From positions 4,216,001 to 4,280,000 of the forward strand of contig NZ_CP014546.1 in assembly GCF_001579805.1 (NCBI RefSeq): a stretch of DNA of 64,000 nt, read 5' to 3'. Every line of letters begins with the position of its first letter. Positions within the stretch are counted from its first letter, which is position 1. The notes below the pieces were generated by a model. That model was not told the origin of the DNA, searched no databases, and saw only the letters and a list, made by a program, of their open reading frames with translations. The stretch is from Pseudomonas azotoformans. Its GTDB lineage: Bacteria > Pseudomonadota > Gammaproteobacteria > Pseudomonadales > Pseudomonadaceae. Of the stretch, positions 28,811 through 37,450 are shown one piece after another. The position numbers were made by a program, and so were the translations under genes.

Positions 28811-29815
28811 ATGAGCTTGAAAGACAAACTCCCAGGCCAGCTCGGCTTTGGCACCGCACCGCTGGGCAACATGTTCCGCGCCATTCCTGAAGACGAGGCC
28901 CTGGCCACCGTGGAGGCCGCCTGGAACGCCGGCGTGCGTTACTTCGACACCGCGCCGTTCTACGGCTCGGGACTCTCGGAAATCCGCCTGGGCCAAGCGC
29001 TGTCGCAGTACAACCGCGACGACTTCGTGCTCAGCACCAAGGTCGGCCGGGTGATCCTCGACGAAGTCGAAGACAGCGCCCGTGATCTCGGCGAAAAAAG
29101 CGGCGTGTTCGAACACGGCCGCCCGAACAAGATGCTCAACGACTACAGCGCCGATGCCACCTTGCGCTCCATCGAAGACAGCCTGACCCGCCTGAACACC
29201 GATCGCCTGGACATCGTATGGATTCACGACATCGCCCAGGACTTCTACGGCGACCAGTGGCTGGAGTACTTCAACCAGGCCCGCACCGGCGCTTTCAAAG
29301 TGCTGACCCGCCTGCGCGAAGAGGGCGTGATCAAGGCCTGGGGCCTGGGTGTGAACCGCGTCGAGCCGTGCGAATTGACCTTGGACCTGACGGACGCGCA
29401 GCCCGACGGCTTTTTGCTGGCTGGCCGCTACACTCTGCTGGACCACGATCGCGCCCTGCAACGCTTGATGGACGCGGCCCTGGCGCAGAACGTCGAAATC
29501 GTCGTCGGTGGCCCCTACAGCTCCGGCATCCTTGCCGGTGGCGCGCACTTCGAGTACCAGAAAGCCAGCCCGGCGATCATCAGCAAGGTCGAGCAGATCA
29601 AGGCGATCGCCCAGGCATTCGGCGTGAGTGTGAAAGCCGCCGCGCTGCAATTCTCCCTGGCCCATCCGGCCGTGGCAGCGGTAATTCCGGGTGCCAGCCG
29701 TCCGGGCAGGATTGCCGAAGACGTTGCAGCGTTGTCAGAAAAGATCCCGGCAGCCTTCTGGCAGGCCCTGCGCAATGCCCGATTGATTTCGGATCGCGCA
29801 CCACTGCCGCTTTAA
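28811..29815 (+). CDS. Aldo/keto reductase (aldose 1-dehydrogenase-like)
   Basis: A 334-residue AKR barrel enzyme. The catalytic tetrad is recognisable: Asp in Y-F-D-T-A-P, Tyr in F-Y-G-S-G, Lys in L-S-T-K-V-G-R, and His in V-W-I-H-D. It resembles D-threo-aldose (L-fucose) 1-dehydrogenases and pyridoxal 4-dehydrogenases, which oxidise cyclic aldoses or related hemiacetals with NAD(P). AGGATCCACC precedes the ATG. First of three genes; the next start is 17 bp after its stop. Confidence 0.85.
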   Translation: MSLKDKLPGQLGFGTAPLGNMFRAIPEDEALATVEAAWNAGVRYFDTAPFYGSGLSEIRLGQALSQYNRDDFVLSTKVGRVILDEVEDSARDLGEKSGVFEHGRPNKMLNDYSADATLRSIEDSLTRLNTDRLDIVWIHDIAQDFYGDQWLEYFNQARTGAFKVLTRLREEGVIKAWGLGVNRVEPCELTLDLTDAQPDGFLLAGRYTLLDHDRALQRLMDAALAQNVEIVVGGPYSSGILAGGAHFEYQKASPAIISKVEQIKAIAQAFGVSVKAAALQFSLAHPAVAAVIPGASRPGRIAEDVAALSEKIPAAFWQALRNARLISDRAPLPL

Positions 29816-29832
29816 CCTCAGGAGTTTCAACC

Positions 29833-30630
29833 ATGAAAATTGATGTAAGCGGCAAAGTAGCGATTGTCAGCGGCAGCACCGCTGGAATTGGCCTGGGCAT
29901 CAGCCAGGCGCTGGCGCAGTCCGGCGCCACGGTGGTGGTGATCGGGCGCGACGCGGGCAAGGTGGATGACGCCTTGGCGAGCATCCGCCAGACCGTTCCC
30001 GGCGCGGACCTGCGTGGTTTGGTGGCGGACCTCGGGACGGCCGACGGTGCAGAAAAACTCTTCGCCGCCGAACCGCGTGCCGACATCCTGGTCAACAACC
30101 TGGGCATCTTCAACGATGTGGATTTCTTTGAGGCCCCGGACAGCGAATGGACACGCTTTTATGAGGTCAATGTGATCTCCGGCGTGCGCCTGGCGCGGCA
30201 TTACACACCGGGCATGGTCGAGCAGGGCTGGGGGCGGGTGATTTTCCTGTCGTCGGAGTCCGGCGTGGCGACCCCGGCGGACATGATCAACTACGGCGTG
30301 ACCAAGAGCGCCAACCTGGCGGTGTCCCATGGTTTGGCCAAGCGCTTGGCGGGCACCGGCGTGACGGTAAACGCGGTGTTGCCTGGGCCGACCTTCACCG
30401 ACGGCCTTGAGCAGATGCTCAAGGACGCCACCGCACAATCCGGGCGCAGTGCGCGGGACGAGGCGGATGTGTTTGTGCGTAACGCACGGCCGACCTCGAT
30501 CATCCAGCGCGCGGCAAATGTGGATGAAGTCGCCAACCTGGTGGCGTACATTGCTTCACCCCTGTCATCTGCCACCACCGGTGCCGCGTTGCGGGTCGAC
30601 GGTGGTGTGGTCGACAGCATGGCCATCTGA
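29833..30630 (+). CDS. Short-chain dehydrogenase/reductase
   Basis: A 265-residue SDR. The cofactor motif is G-S-T-A-G-I-G (about 14-20), followed by N-N-L-G (near 91) and the catalytic Y-x-x-x-K in N-Y-G-V-T-K (near 158-163) with an upstream Ser. It is probably an NAD(P)-dependent oxidation or reduction partner of the preceding aldo/keto reductase. CAGGAG lies 9 bases before the ATG, which was preferred over the long overlapping frame from 29218. Confidence 0.88.
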   Translation: MKIDVSGKVAIVSGSTAGIGLGISQALAQSGATVVVIGRDAGKVDDALASIRQTVPGADLRGLVADLGTADGAEKLFAAEPRADILVNNLGIFNDVDFFEAPDSEWTRFYEVNVISGVRLARHYTPGMVEQGWGRVIFLSSESGVATPADMINYGVTKSANLAVSHGLAKRLAGTGVTVNAVLPGPTFTDGLEQMLKDATAQSGRSARDEADVFVRNARPTSIIQRAANVDEVANLVAYIASPLSSATTGAALRVDGGVVDSMAI

Positions 30631-30659
30631 ATTGTTTTTCATTTTCTGGAGTAATTAAC

Positions 30660-31076
30660 GTGGCAACAGCGTCTTCTGTAATTGAAATCCCGGTGTCGGC
30701 CGATCAGGTCTGGCAATTGGTCGGCGGCTTCAACAGCCTGCCGGACTGGCTGCCGTTCATTGTCAAAAGCGAGCCAAGCGACGGCGGCCGCGTGCGTCAC
30801 CTGCAAACTGCCGACGGCGGTGTGGTGGTGGAGCGGTTGCAGAGTTTTGACAACGTCGGGCGTACCTACAGCTACACCATCGAGCAGTCTCCGTTCCCGG
30901 TGAGTGCGTACCTGGCGACGTTGCAGGTTGAGGCCTTGACCGAATCGTCGGCGAAAGTGACCTGGTCGGGTGTGTTCACACCGGCGGCGGGGACTTCGGA
31001 TGCGGCGGTGGAGGAGTTGTTTACCGGGGTCTACAGCGGAGGGTTGGAGGCGTTGCGCGCCAATTTTCCAGGCTGA
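30660..31076 (+). CDS. SRPBCC-family protein
   Basis: A 138-residue START/Bet v 1-like protein (S-S-V-I-E-I-P-V-S-A-D-Q-V-W at the start, then D-W-L-P-F, then a C-terminal helix G-V-Y-S-G-G-L-E-A-L). Such folds bind hydrophobic ligands or act as small cyclases or hydrolases. The start is a GTG with TGGAG 8 bases upstream. It is the last gene of the AKR-SDR-SRPBCC operon, 29 bp after the SDR, and its ligand is probably that pathway's intermediate. Confidence 0.8.
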   Translation: MATASSVIEIPVSADQVWQLVGGFNSLPDWLPFIVKSEPSDGGRVRHLQTADGGVVVERLQSFDNVGRTYSYTIEQSPFPVSAYLATLQVEALTESSAKVTWSGVFTPAAGTSDAAVEELFTGVYSGGLEALRANFPG

Positions 31077-31084
31077 TCCGCGTC

Positions 31085-31118
31085 CCCTGTAGGAGCCGGC
31101 TTGCCGGCTATTACAGGG
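31085..31118. repeat. REP-like palindrome between convergent genes
   Basis: CCCTGTA-GGAGCCGGC-TT-GCCGGCTA-TTACAGGG forms a near-perfect hairpin. The core GTAGGAGCCGGCTTGCCGGC is the type of REP sequence common in the P. fluorescens group. A TTTT follows on the plus strand, so it may also end the SRPBCC transcript. Confidence 0.75.
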
Positions 31119-31134
31119 TTTTGTGGTGCTTGTG

Positions 31135-32526
31135 TTATTCAGGCATAAGCTGCTGGCGGCATTCCAGGACTAATCTGGCACCGCCTTGCTCGCTGGTACC
31201 GACCTCCAACTTGAACCCGTGCAAGTTGATGATCGCCGCCACGATCGACAAGCCCAACCCGAACCCGCCTTGCTGGTCGCTTTCATCCACGCGATAGAAG
31301 CGCTGGAACACCGCGTCACGTTCCGCCGCGGGTATGCCGGGGCCGGAGTCGTGCACTTCAATGCGCGTGCTACCCCCATCATTGACCCCGCGCAAGATCA
31401 CTTCGCCGCCCGGCGGGGAGAACTTGATCGAGTTGCTCAACAGGTTGGCCAGGGCCTCGAACAGCAGGGCACGGTCGCCGGTGATCCACGGCAGGGATTC
31501 CGGGGTTTCGAGGCGCAATTGCAGTTCGCCTTCTTCAGCCAGGGGCAGGTAGAAGTCGTGCAGCTCGCGCAACAGCGGCAACGGGTCCATGACCAAAAAG
31601 CCGGAGCGACGCTGGTGGTCTTCCAGTTCGGAGATACGCAACAGCCCGCGAAAGCGCGCCATCAGGGTGTCGGTTTCGGCAATCGCGTCATCCAGTTTCA
31701 CCGCGTAGTCCGATTCCGCCTCGGCCTCCTGCTTGATCCGGTACAGCTGCGCACGCAGGCGTGTCAGCGGGGTGCGCAGGTCGTGGGCGATGTTGTCGCA
31801 CACGCCCTTGACCTCGTTCATCAGCTTCTCGATGCGATCCAGCATGGCGTTGACGATGGCTGCGAGCATGTCCAGTTCGTCGCGTCGGTTCGACAGCGGC
31901 AGACGGTGAGTCAGGTCGCCGGCGACGATGGCTTCGGCGCTGGCCTGGATCCCGCGAATGCGTCGCAACGGGCGTCGACGCAATAAGTGCCAGCCGGCAG
32001 CGCCGGGGATAATCGTCAACGAAAGCGCCCACAGCAGGGCATGCCAGATGATCCGGGTCACGCCAAACAGCGAACCGTTGGCGCGCACCAGCACCAGCCA
32101 GCGGCCGTCTTCGGTATGGGTGGCGACAGCGTCGCAGCTGTCCTTGGGCAACTTGGGGTCGTCGGAGTCGACGCAATTGGCCAGGGCGTGGATCTTGCCG
32201 TCCAGCGGCAGGTCGGGCGGCACTGCGCGGATCGGCCCGCTCAACGGGCGGAATTGCTCGTCGAACAAACCGTAGGCGTCCACGCCCTTCATGTCGAAGG
32301 TCATGCTGGTGGTCAGGGCCTCCACCAGTTCCTCACCGTCAAAGCGCTGGAACAAGTGCTGGCGCTGCATCAGGGAATGGCGCGACAGGTCGCCCAGGTA
32401 ACCCGACACCTCGTAATACAGCACCCCCATGAGGATGCAGCTCCACGCCACGAACAACGAACTGTACAGCGCCAGCAAACGGCTGCTGGAAGAGCGCCAG
32501 CCCTTAGAGGGGTTCAGCAATGACAT
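31135..32526 (-). CDS. Two-component sensor histidine kinase
   Basis: A 463-residue membrane kinase: TM1 about 17-38, a periplasmic loop of roughly 120 residues, TM2 about 160-180, HAMP about 183-237, HisKA with phosphoacceptor His248 (N-I-A-H-D-L-R-T-P-L), and HATPase motifs N-L-L-S-N-S-I-K-F-S, D-S-G-P-G-I-P and G-F-G-L-G-L-S. The loop holds two Cys (about 118 and 131). The start overlaps the response-regulator frame by 23 bp, so they form one operon. The signal is unknown. Confidence 0.88.
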   Translation of the reverse strand: MSLLNPSKGWRSSSSRLLALYSSLFVAWSCILMGVLYYEVSGYLGDLSRHSLMQRQHLFQRFDGEELVEALTTSMTFDMKGVDAYGLFDEQFRPLSGPIRAVPPDLPLDGKIHALANCVDSDDPKLPKDSCDAVATHTEDGRWLVLVRANGSLFGVTRIIWHALLWALSLTIIPGAAGWHLLRRRPLRRIRGIQASAEAIVAGDLTHRLPLSNRRDELDMLAAIVNAMLDRIEKLMNEVKGVCDNIAHDLRTPLTRLRAQLYRIKQEAEAESDYAVKLDDAIAETDTLMARFRGLLRISELEDHQRRSGFLVMDPLPLLRELHDFYLPLAEEGELQLRLETPESLPWITGDRALLFEALANLLSNSIKFSPPGGEVILRGVNDGGSTRIEVHDSGPGIPAAERDAVFQRFYRVDESDQQGGFGLGLSIVAAIINLHGFKLEVGTSEQGGARLVLECRQQLMPE

Positions 32527-33188
32527 AACCGGAACCTCGTACCGTGCGGATCAGCGGCGTGAGGCCCGGTGGATCGATCTTCTTGCGCAGACGGCCGATG
32601 TGCACGTCGATCAGGTTGGTGCCGGGGTCGAAGTGATAGCCCCAGACTTCCTCGAAGATCATCATCCGCGACAGGATCTGCCCGGTGTTGCGCATCAGGA
32701 ACTCCAGCAATTTGTATTCAGTGGGCAGCAGGCTCAGGGGCTGATCGGCGCGGCTGGCTTCGCGGCTGATCAGGTTCAGCTCCAGGTCGGCCACGCGCAG
32801 GGCGGTTTCGAATTCCTGGACCGTGCTTTTGCGCCGCAGCAGCACTTCGACGCGGGCGGCCATTTCATCCGAAGCGAACGGCTTGGTGAGGTAATCATCA
32901 CCGCCGGCACGCAGGCCCGCGTACACGCTCATCTACGTCGGAGAGGGCGCTGATCATCAGGATCGGCGTCGACACACCAATCGTGCGCAGCGTGGTGACG
33001 ATGGCCAACCCATCGAGTTCCGGCAGCATGCGGTCGAGGGTGATCAGGTCGTAATCGCCACTCACGGCGCGGACCAGGCCTTCGCGGCCGTTGTCTACCC
33101 AATCTACATCCAGTCCATGGCTACTCAGCTCGGCGACGATTTCGCGGGCCGTTACGGCGTCATCCTCGATGGTCAAAATACGGGTCAT
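32504..33188 (-). pseudogene. OmpR-family response regulator, frameshifted
   Basis: The gene starts with ATG at 33188 (AGG upstream) and encodes a receiver with E9-D10, phosphoacceptor Asp52 (I-T-L-D-R-M-L-P) and S-A-L-S-D-V-D-E-R-V. At 32916-32918 the coding strand reads GGG where GG would keep frame; removing one G gives V-R-G-L-R-A-G-G-D-D-Y-L-T-K-P-F and continues into an intact winged helix ending R-G-S-G-Y-V-I. As written, the protein stops at about residue 97, without the DNA-binding domain. The kinase gene is intact. Either a real mutation or a sequencing error. Confidence 0.85.
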
Positions 33189-33478
33189 AGGATTACCTGG
33201 TGAGCGATTCACACTAGAAGTACGGGCATTTTGCCAAGAAATGGCTGAACGCTTCCTAAATAAAACTTCATGTTGGCAAAACCGCCACATTGGCCTTCGG
33301 GAATGCATAACGCCCGCCTGCCACTGGCCTTTCTTGCAACTTGCATGGTCCTAGGAAGTTCAAGTTATTTAACCTGTTGAAATATATGGATATTTATTTT
33401 TGTGGCGACTGGCATGGTGCCTGCACTGTCCCTTTTGAGACTTGTAACACTATTTTTCTGCCTTGGAGCACAACAACA
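33189..33478. promoter_or_regulatory. Divergent promoter region
   Basis: 290 bp between the two-component operon (minus) and the membrane-protein gene (plus). The middle is AT-rich and GGAG lies about 10 bases before the ATG at 33479. I see no gene and no clear operator. Confidence 0.4.
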
Positions 33479-34384
33479 ATGATCACATCCTCATCCACGC
33501 TGCAAGAGTCGAGCGCGCTCTCCGGGGTTTCCTGGGGGGCGATTTTTGCCGGGGCGGCCGCTGCGGCCGCATTGTCACTGATCCTAGTATTGCTGGGCTT
33601 CGGCCTGGGCTTTTCGGCGGTGTCGCCGTGGGCTGACAGCGGTATCAGTGCCAAGGGGCTTGGCATTTCCACGATTGTCTGGCTGGCATTCACCCAGATT
33701 GTCGCGTCCGGGCTGGGCGGTTACATCGCCGGCCGGTTGCGGGTGAAGTGGGCGAATATGCACGGCGATGAGGTGTACTTCCGCGACACCGCCCATGGTT
33801 TCCTGGCCTGGGCTGTGGCCACCTTGATCACTGCGGTACTGGTGGTCGGTTCGGTCAGCAGTGTCGTCAGCGGCGGCGTGAAAGCCGGTGCCAGCGTTGC
33901 AGCCGGTGCGGCCAGCGGCATCACCCAAGCCGCCGGCAGTGCTGCCAAGGGCGTCAACGGTGGCGACTTCGACTACTACGTCGACAGCCTGTTCCGCGAC
34001 GACCGCCCGGTCGCCGTCAGCGATGACGCCGCCCATGGTGTAGTTGCCCGCATCTTCACCCGCACCCTGAGCAACGACGGCCAACTGGCCCCTGAAGACC
34101 GTGCCTACCTGGCCCAGTTGATCAGCCAGCGCACCAACCTCAGCCAGGCGGATGCCGAAGCGCGTATCGATAAAGTCTACGGCGATGCCCGCAAAGCAGT
34201 GGAAGACGCCAAGCTCAAAGCCAAGCAAGCCGCTGATACCGCCGCCAAGGTCGCTGCCTATACCTCGCTGTGGACCTTTGTTGCCCTGTTGATCGGCGCG
34301 TTCTTCGCCAGCTTCGCAGCCACCTTTGGCGGTCGCCGTCGCGATGCCGTGGTGTATGTCGAAACCGAACACTTCGTACGTTAA
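33479..34384 (+). CDS. Inner-membrane protein with coiled C-terminal segment
   Basis: A 301-residue protein with hydrophobic segments at about 17-48, 60-85, 108-130 and 268-290. Between the third and fourth lies a hydrophilic Ala-rich stretch with heptad character (V-Y-G-D-A-R-K-A-V-E-D-A-K-L-K-A-K-Q-A). The first segment begins S-W-G-A-I-F-A-G-A-A-A-A-A-A-L-S. I do not recognise a functional family. The ATG at 33479 is preferred over upstream codons because of the GGAG. The next gene, a 24-residue membrane peptide, starts 15 bp after its stop. Confidence 0.75.
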   Translation: MITSSSTLQESSALSGVSWGAIFAGAAAAAALSLILVLLGFGLGFSAVSPWADSGISAKGLGISTIVWLAFTQIVASGLGGYIAGRLRVKWANMHGDEVYFRDTAHGFLAWAVATLITAVLVVGSVSSVVSGGVKAGASVAAGAASGITQAAGSAAKGVNGGDFDYYVDSLFRDDRPVAVSDDAAHGVVARIFTRTLSNDGQLAPEDRAYLAQLISQRTNLSQADAEARIDKVYGDARKAVEDAKLKAKQAADTAAKVAAYTSLWTFVALLIGAFFASFAATFGGRRRDAVVYVETEHFVR

Positions 34385-34399
34385 TTCAAGGAGAACATC

Positions 34400-34474
34400 A
34401 TGCGCTCATTACTGCTTTGGTTCCTCGGTGTGCCTATTCCGGTGATCATCCTGATCGCGATCTTCATGCACTGA
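34400..34474 (+). CDS. 24-residue single-span membrane peptide
   Basis: A small frame with an excellent ribosome site (AAGGAG 6-7 bases before the ATG): it encodes M-R-S-L-L-L-W-F-L-G-V-P-I-P and ends I-A-I-F-M-H. The peptide is one hydrophobic helix with a positive N-terminus, resembling the small YqaE-independent membrane peptides found in many bacteria. It follows the membrane-protein gene by 15 bp and a hairpin lies after its stop. The good ribosome site and terminator support it being real; its function is unknown. Confidence 0.6.
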   Translation: MRSLLLWFLGVPIPVIILIAIFMH

Positions 34475-34490
34475 TAGCCGCCCCAACCAA

Positions 34491-34519
34491 GCCGCGCCTA
34501 ACCAACAGGCGCGGCGTTT
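34491..34519 (+). terminator. Probable terminator after the small membrane peptide
   Basis: A perfect 9-bp GC-rich stem (GCCGCGCCT / AGGCGCGGC) with a 7-base loop lies 17 bases after the peptide's stop and is followed by GTTT. The T run is short, so termination may be partial. Confidence 0.6.
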
Positions 34520-34614
34520 GGCTGTAAGGTCCTGGCCCAGATCCGCTATCACGGCCGAGTTCTCACGCAATTGTTAATAGCGGCTTAACCCGCGCTTGGC
34601 TAGACTCGCGCCCC

Positions 34615-34953
34615 ATGAGCCGCCTTCTACGCGTCATCCTCGTCATGCTTTTAAGCCTCACGCTTCCCCTGACCGGGATGGCGGGTGTGCCGTCGAGCAC
34701 CGAACCTTGCCCGATGAAGATGTCGGATATGCAAGTGATGACCGACATGAACCCGGACTGCTGTCAGGACGGTGTTGATCATGGCAAGGCCTGCAAACCC
34801 GGCCAGGAATGCAAGACCGGCGGCCTGTTGCAACTGTCCCTGCCGGTGCTCAAGGCGCCGTTGACCCTGGCCCATCCGCTGCTCGTCAGCGCCTCTTCGG
34901 ATTTCATCCCCGACCGCACGCCGTCCGGCGTCTGGCGCCCACCCCGTTCCTGA
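34615..34953 (+). CDS. Small secreted Met/Cys/His-rich protein, likely metal-binding
   Basis: A 112-residue protein with a signal peptide (about 1-22, L-P-L-T-G-M-A-G). The mature N-terminus is rich in Met, Cys, Asp and His: M-K-M-S-D-M-Q-V-M-T-D-M and then C-C-Q-D-G-V-D-H and C-K-P-G-Q-E-C-K. Such clusters bind Cu(I) or other soft metals. The position just before the Cus/Czc-type efflux genes supports a periplasmic metal-binding or sensing role. I do not recognise a characterised family. The ATG follows GCGCCCC, with no strong ribosome site. Confidence 0.65.
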   Translation: MSRLLRVILVMLLSLTLPLTGMAGVPSSTEPCPMKMSDMQVMTDMNPDCCQDGVDHGKACKPGQECKTGGLLQLSLPVLKAPLTLAHPLLVSASSDFIPDRTPSGVWRPPRS

Positions 34954-35049
34954 TTCCTGTTGCACCTCAAGACGCATCCCCTGATCGGGATGGCTTTGCT
35001 GTGGGCCGCGTAATGCGGCGCGCAGCGCAACGGAACAGGAATCTTCAAC

Positions 35050-36279
35050 ATGAATCCCCTCTACATGCGCGCCCTGGTGGTGGGCGTGCTGGCGTGGCCG
35101 GCGTGGGCGAGTGCGCTGACCCTGGACGACGCCCTGCGCCTGGCGCAGAACAACGCACCGTCGCTCGCTGCTGAGTCGGCCAAGTTGCAGGCCGCGACCC
35201 AGGCGGCGATCCCGGCGGGTGAATTGCCCGACCCGAAGCTGGTGGTTGGCCTGCAGAACTTCCCCATCGGTGGGCCCAATCGCGGCACGTTGTATGGCGA
35301 TGACATGACCGAACAAATGATCGGTATCCAACAGCAGGTGCCCAGCCGCGACAAGCGCAAGGCGCGTATCGAACTGGCCGATGCCACGGTGGAACGCACC
35401 GCGGCTGAAGGTCGGATCGAACGCCTGAACGTGCGCCAGGCCACGGCCCAGGCCTGGATCCGTGCCTATGCGGTGGAACGCAAGGAGGCCTTGTTCAAGG
35501 ACTTCTACCAGCAGAACCGCCTGCTGCAAGACAGCGTGCGTGCGCAACTGGCTGGTGGTCGCGGTCAGCCTTCGGATGCGGTGATACCGCGACAGGAAGC
35601 CGCCGAACTGGCCGGGCGTGAAGACGAACTGACCCAGCAACGCGCCCAGGCCCGCGCGGCGCTCAAGCGCTGGATCGGCCCGGCCGCCAATGAAGCACCC
35701 AGCGGCCAGCTGCCCAACTGGCCCATCGACGGGCGTTATAACCTGCATCAACACCCTGAGCTACAAGCCTTTGCACCGCGCACCCGCGAAGCCGAAGCGC
35801 GGTTGCGCGAAGCCAAGGCGCAAAAGACGTCGGACTGGAGTTGGGAAGTGGACTACCAGCACCGTGGCCGTGAATACGGCGATATGGTCAGCCTGCAATT
35901 GAGTTTCGACCTGCCGATCTTCCCCGGTCGCCGGCAAAACCCCGGGATCGCCGCCAAGCAAGCCGAACTGGATCAACTGGACGCTGAGCGCGAAGCGGTC
36001 ACTCGCGAACACACCCAGCAACTGGATGATGACCTCGCGCAATACCAACGCCTGGACCGCGCCGTGCAGCGCAGCCAGGACAGTCTGGTGCCCCTGGCCG
36101 AAGAGAAGGTCGCACTGAGCCTGGCCGGTTATCGCGCTGGCAAGGGTGACTTGCTCAACCTGGTCAGTGCCCGCCGTGAGCTGGTCGAGGCCCGTTTCAA
36201 ACAGATCGATGCCCTTGAGCAACGTGCCTTGGTTGGCGCGCAGCTGTATTTCGCCTACGGAGAAGCTTCCCATGATTAA
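35050..36279 (+). CDS. TolC-family outer-membrane efflux protein (CusC/CzcC-like)
   Basis: A 409-residue outer-membrane factor with a signal peptide (to about residue 20, ...A-W-A-S-A) and the OEP pattern L-T-L-D-D-A-L-R-L-A-Q-N-N-A. It lacks the long periplasmic insertions of drug-efflux TolC proteins, as usual for heavy-metal CzcC/CusC types. It forms the exit duct of the tripartite pump encoded with the next two genes. AACAGGAATC precedes the ATG, and the stop overlaps the start of the adaptor gene by 8 bases. Confidence 0.87.
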   Translation: MNPLYMRALVVGVLAWPAWASALTLDDALRLAQNNAPSLAAESAKLQAATQAAIPAGELPDPKLVVGLQNFPIGGPNRGTLYGDDMTEQMIGIQQQVPSRDKRKARIELADATVERTAAEGRIERLNVRQATAQAWIRAYAVERKEALFKDFYQQNRLLQDSVRAQLAGGRGQPSDAVIPRQEAAELAGREDELTQQRAQARAALKRWIGPAANEAPSGQLPNWPIDGRYNLHQHPELQAFAPRTREAEARLREAKAQKTSDWSWEVDYQHRGREYGDMVSLQLSFDLPIFPGRRQNPGIAAKQAELDQLDAEREAVTREHTQQLDDDLAQYQRLDRAVQRSQDSLVPLAEEKVALSLAGYRAGKGDLLNLVSARRELVEARFKQIDALEQRALVGAQLYFAYGEASHD

Positions 36280-37450
36280 TCGACTCCTCGCAGTGGCGTT
36301 GTTGGGCGGCGGCCTGGGCGCTGGTTACTGGCTGGCGCAGGCACCGGCTCCGGTCGCGGCCATGGCCGACAACAAACCGGCGCTGTACTGGTATGACCCG
36401 ATGTACCCACAGCAGAAATTCGACAAGCCCGGCAAATCGCCTTTCATGGACATGCAATTGGTGCCGCGTTACGCCGAAGGCGCCGCAGACAGCGCCGCCG
36501 TGCAGATTGACCCCCGTGTGGCGCAAAACCTCGGTGTGCGCCTGGCAACGGTCACCCGTGGCGTGTTGGCGTCCACACTGGACCTCTCCGGCATCCTCGC
36601 CTTCAATGAGCGCGACGTCGCCGTAGTACAGACGCGGGCCAGTGGTTTTGTCGAGCGCGTGTATGACCGCGCGCCGGGGGACGTGCTCAAGGCCGGCGCG
36701 CCTCTGGCTGACCTGTTGATACCCGAATGGGCGGCGGCTCAGGAAGAATTCCTGGCCTTGCGCCGCAGCGCGGATGCGAGCTTGTTGGCGGCAGCGCGTC
36801 AGCGTTTGCGCCTTAGCGGCATGCCCGCCGGATTGATCGCGCAAATGGAACGCAGCGGCCGTGCGCAATCAGTAATGACCGTCACCAGCCCCATCGGCGG
36901 TGTGGTGCAAACCCTGGACGTGCGCGAAGGCATGACGATGGCGGCGGGGCAAACCCTGGCGCGCATCAATGGCCTGGATCGCCTGTGGTTGCAGGTCGCC
37001 GTGCCGCAATCTCAAGGTGCGGACCTGGCTGTGGGGCAGGCGGTGGAAAGCCGCTTTGTCGGGATGCCGGGTCAAGTCGTCAAAGGTGCGGTCAGTGCCA
37101 TTCTGCCGGCGATTGCCGGCGACAGCCGCACCGTGCAGGTTCGCGTTGAACTGCCCAATACAGACGGCACCTTGCGCCCCGGCATGACCGCCCAGGTGCG
37201 TCTGGCGCAATCCTCCCCGCAATCCGTGCTGCAAGTGCCCAGCGAAGCGTTGATCCGTACCGGTAAACGCACGTTGGTGATGCTGGCCGAGGAGGGCGGG
37301 CATTACCGTCCGGTGGACGTCGAGGTCGGCGCGCAAAGCCAGGAGATGACGGTGATCCGCAGCGGTTTGCAGGAAGGCCAGCAGGTGGTCGCGTCCGGTC
37401 AATTCCTGCTGGATTCTGAAGCCAGTTTGCGCGGGATTATCCAACCATGA
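36272..37450 (+). CDS. RND efflux membrane-fusion protein (CusB-like)
   Basis: A 392-residue periplasmic adaptor with an N-terminal anchor or signal segment (about 4-22). It carries a heavy-metal-binding domain near residue 35 (Y-W-Y-D-P-M-Y-P-Q, then K-S-P-F-M-D-M-Q-L), the Met/aromatic motif that binds Cu(I)/Ag(I) in CusB-type adaptors. A barrel-sandwich hybrid and beta-barrel domain follow. The ATG at 36272 overlaps the preceding stop, and its own stop overlaps the pump start (ATGA), so the operon is translationally coupled. Confidence 0.88.
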   Translation: MINRLLAVALLGGGLGAGYWLAQAPAPVAAMADNKPALYWYDPMYPQQKFDKPGKSPFMDMQLVPRYAEGAADSAAVQIDPRVAQNLGVRLATVTRGVLASTLDLSGILAFNERDVAVVQTRASGFVERVYDRAPGDVLKAGAPLADLLIPEWAAAQEEFLALRRSADASLLAAARQRLRLSGMPAGLIAQMERSGRAQSVMTVTSPIGGVVQTLDVREGMTMAAGQTLARINGLDRLWLQVAVPQSQGADLAVGQAVESRFVGMPGQVVKGAVSAILPAIAGDSRTVQVRVELPNTDGTLRPGMTAQVRLAQSSPQSVLQVPSEALIRTGKRTLVMLAEEGGHYRPVDVEVGAQSQEMTVIRSGLQEGQQVVASGQFLLDSEASLRGIIQP

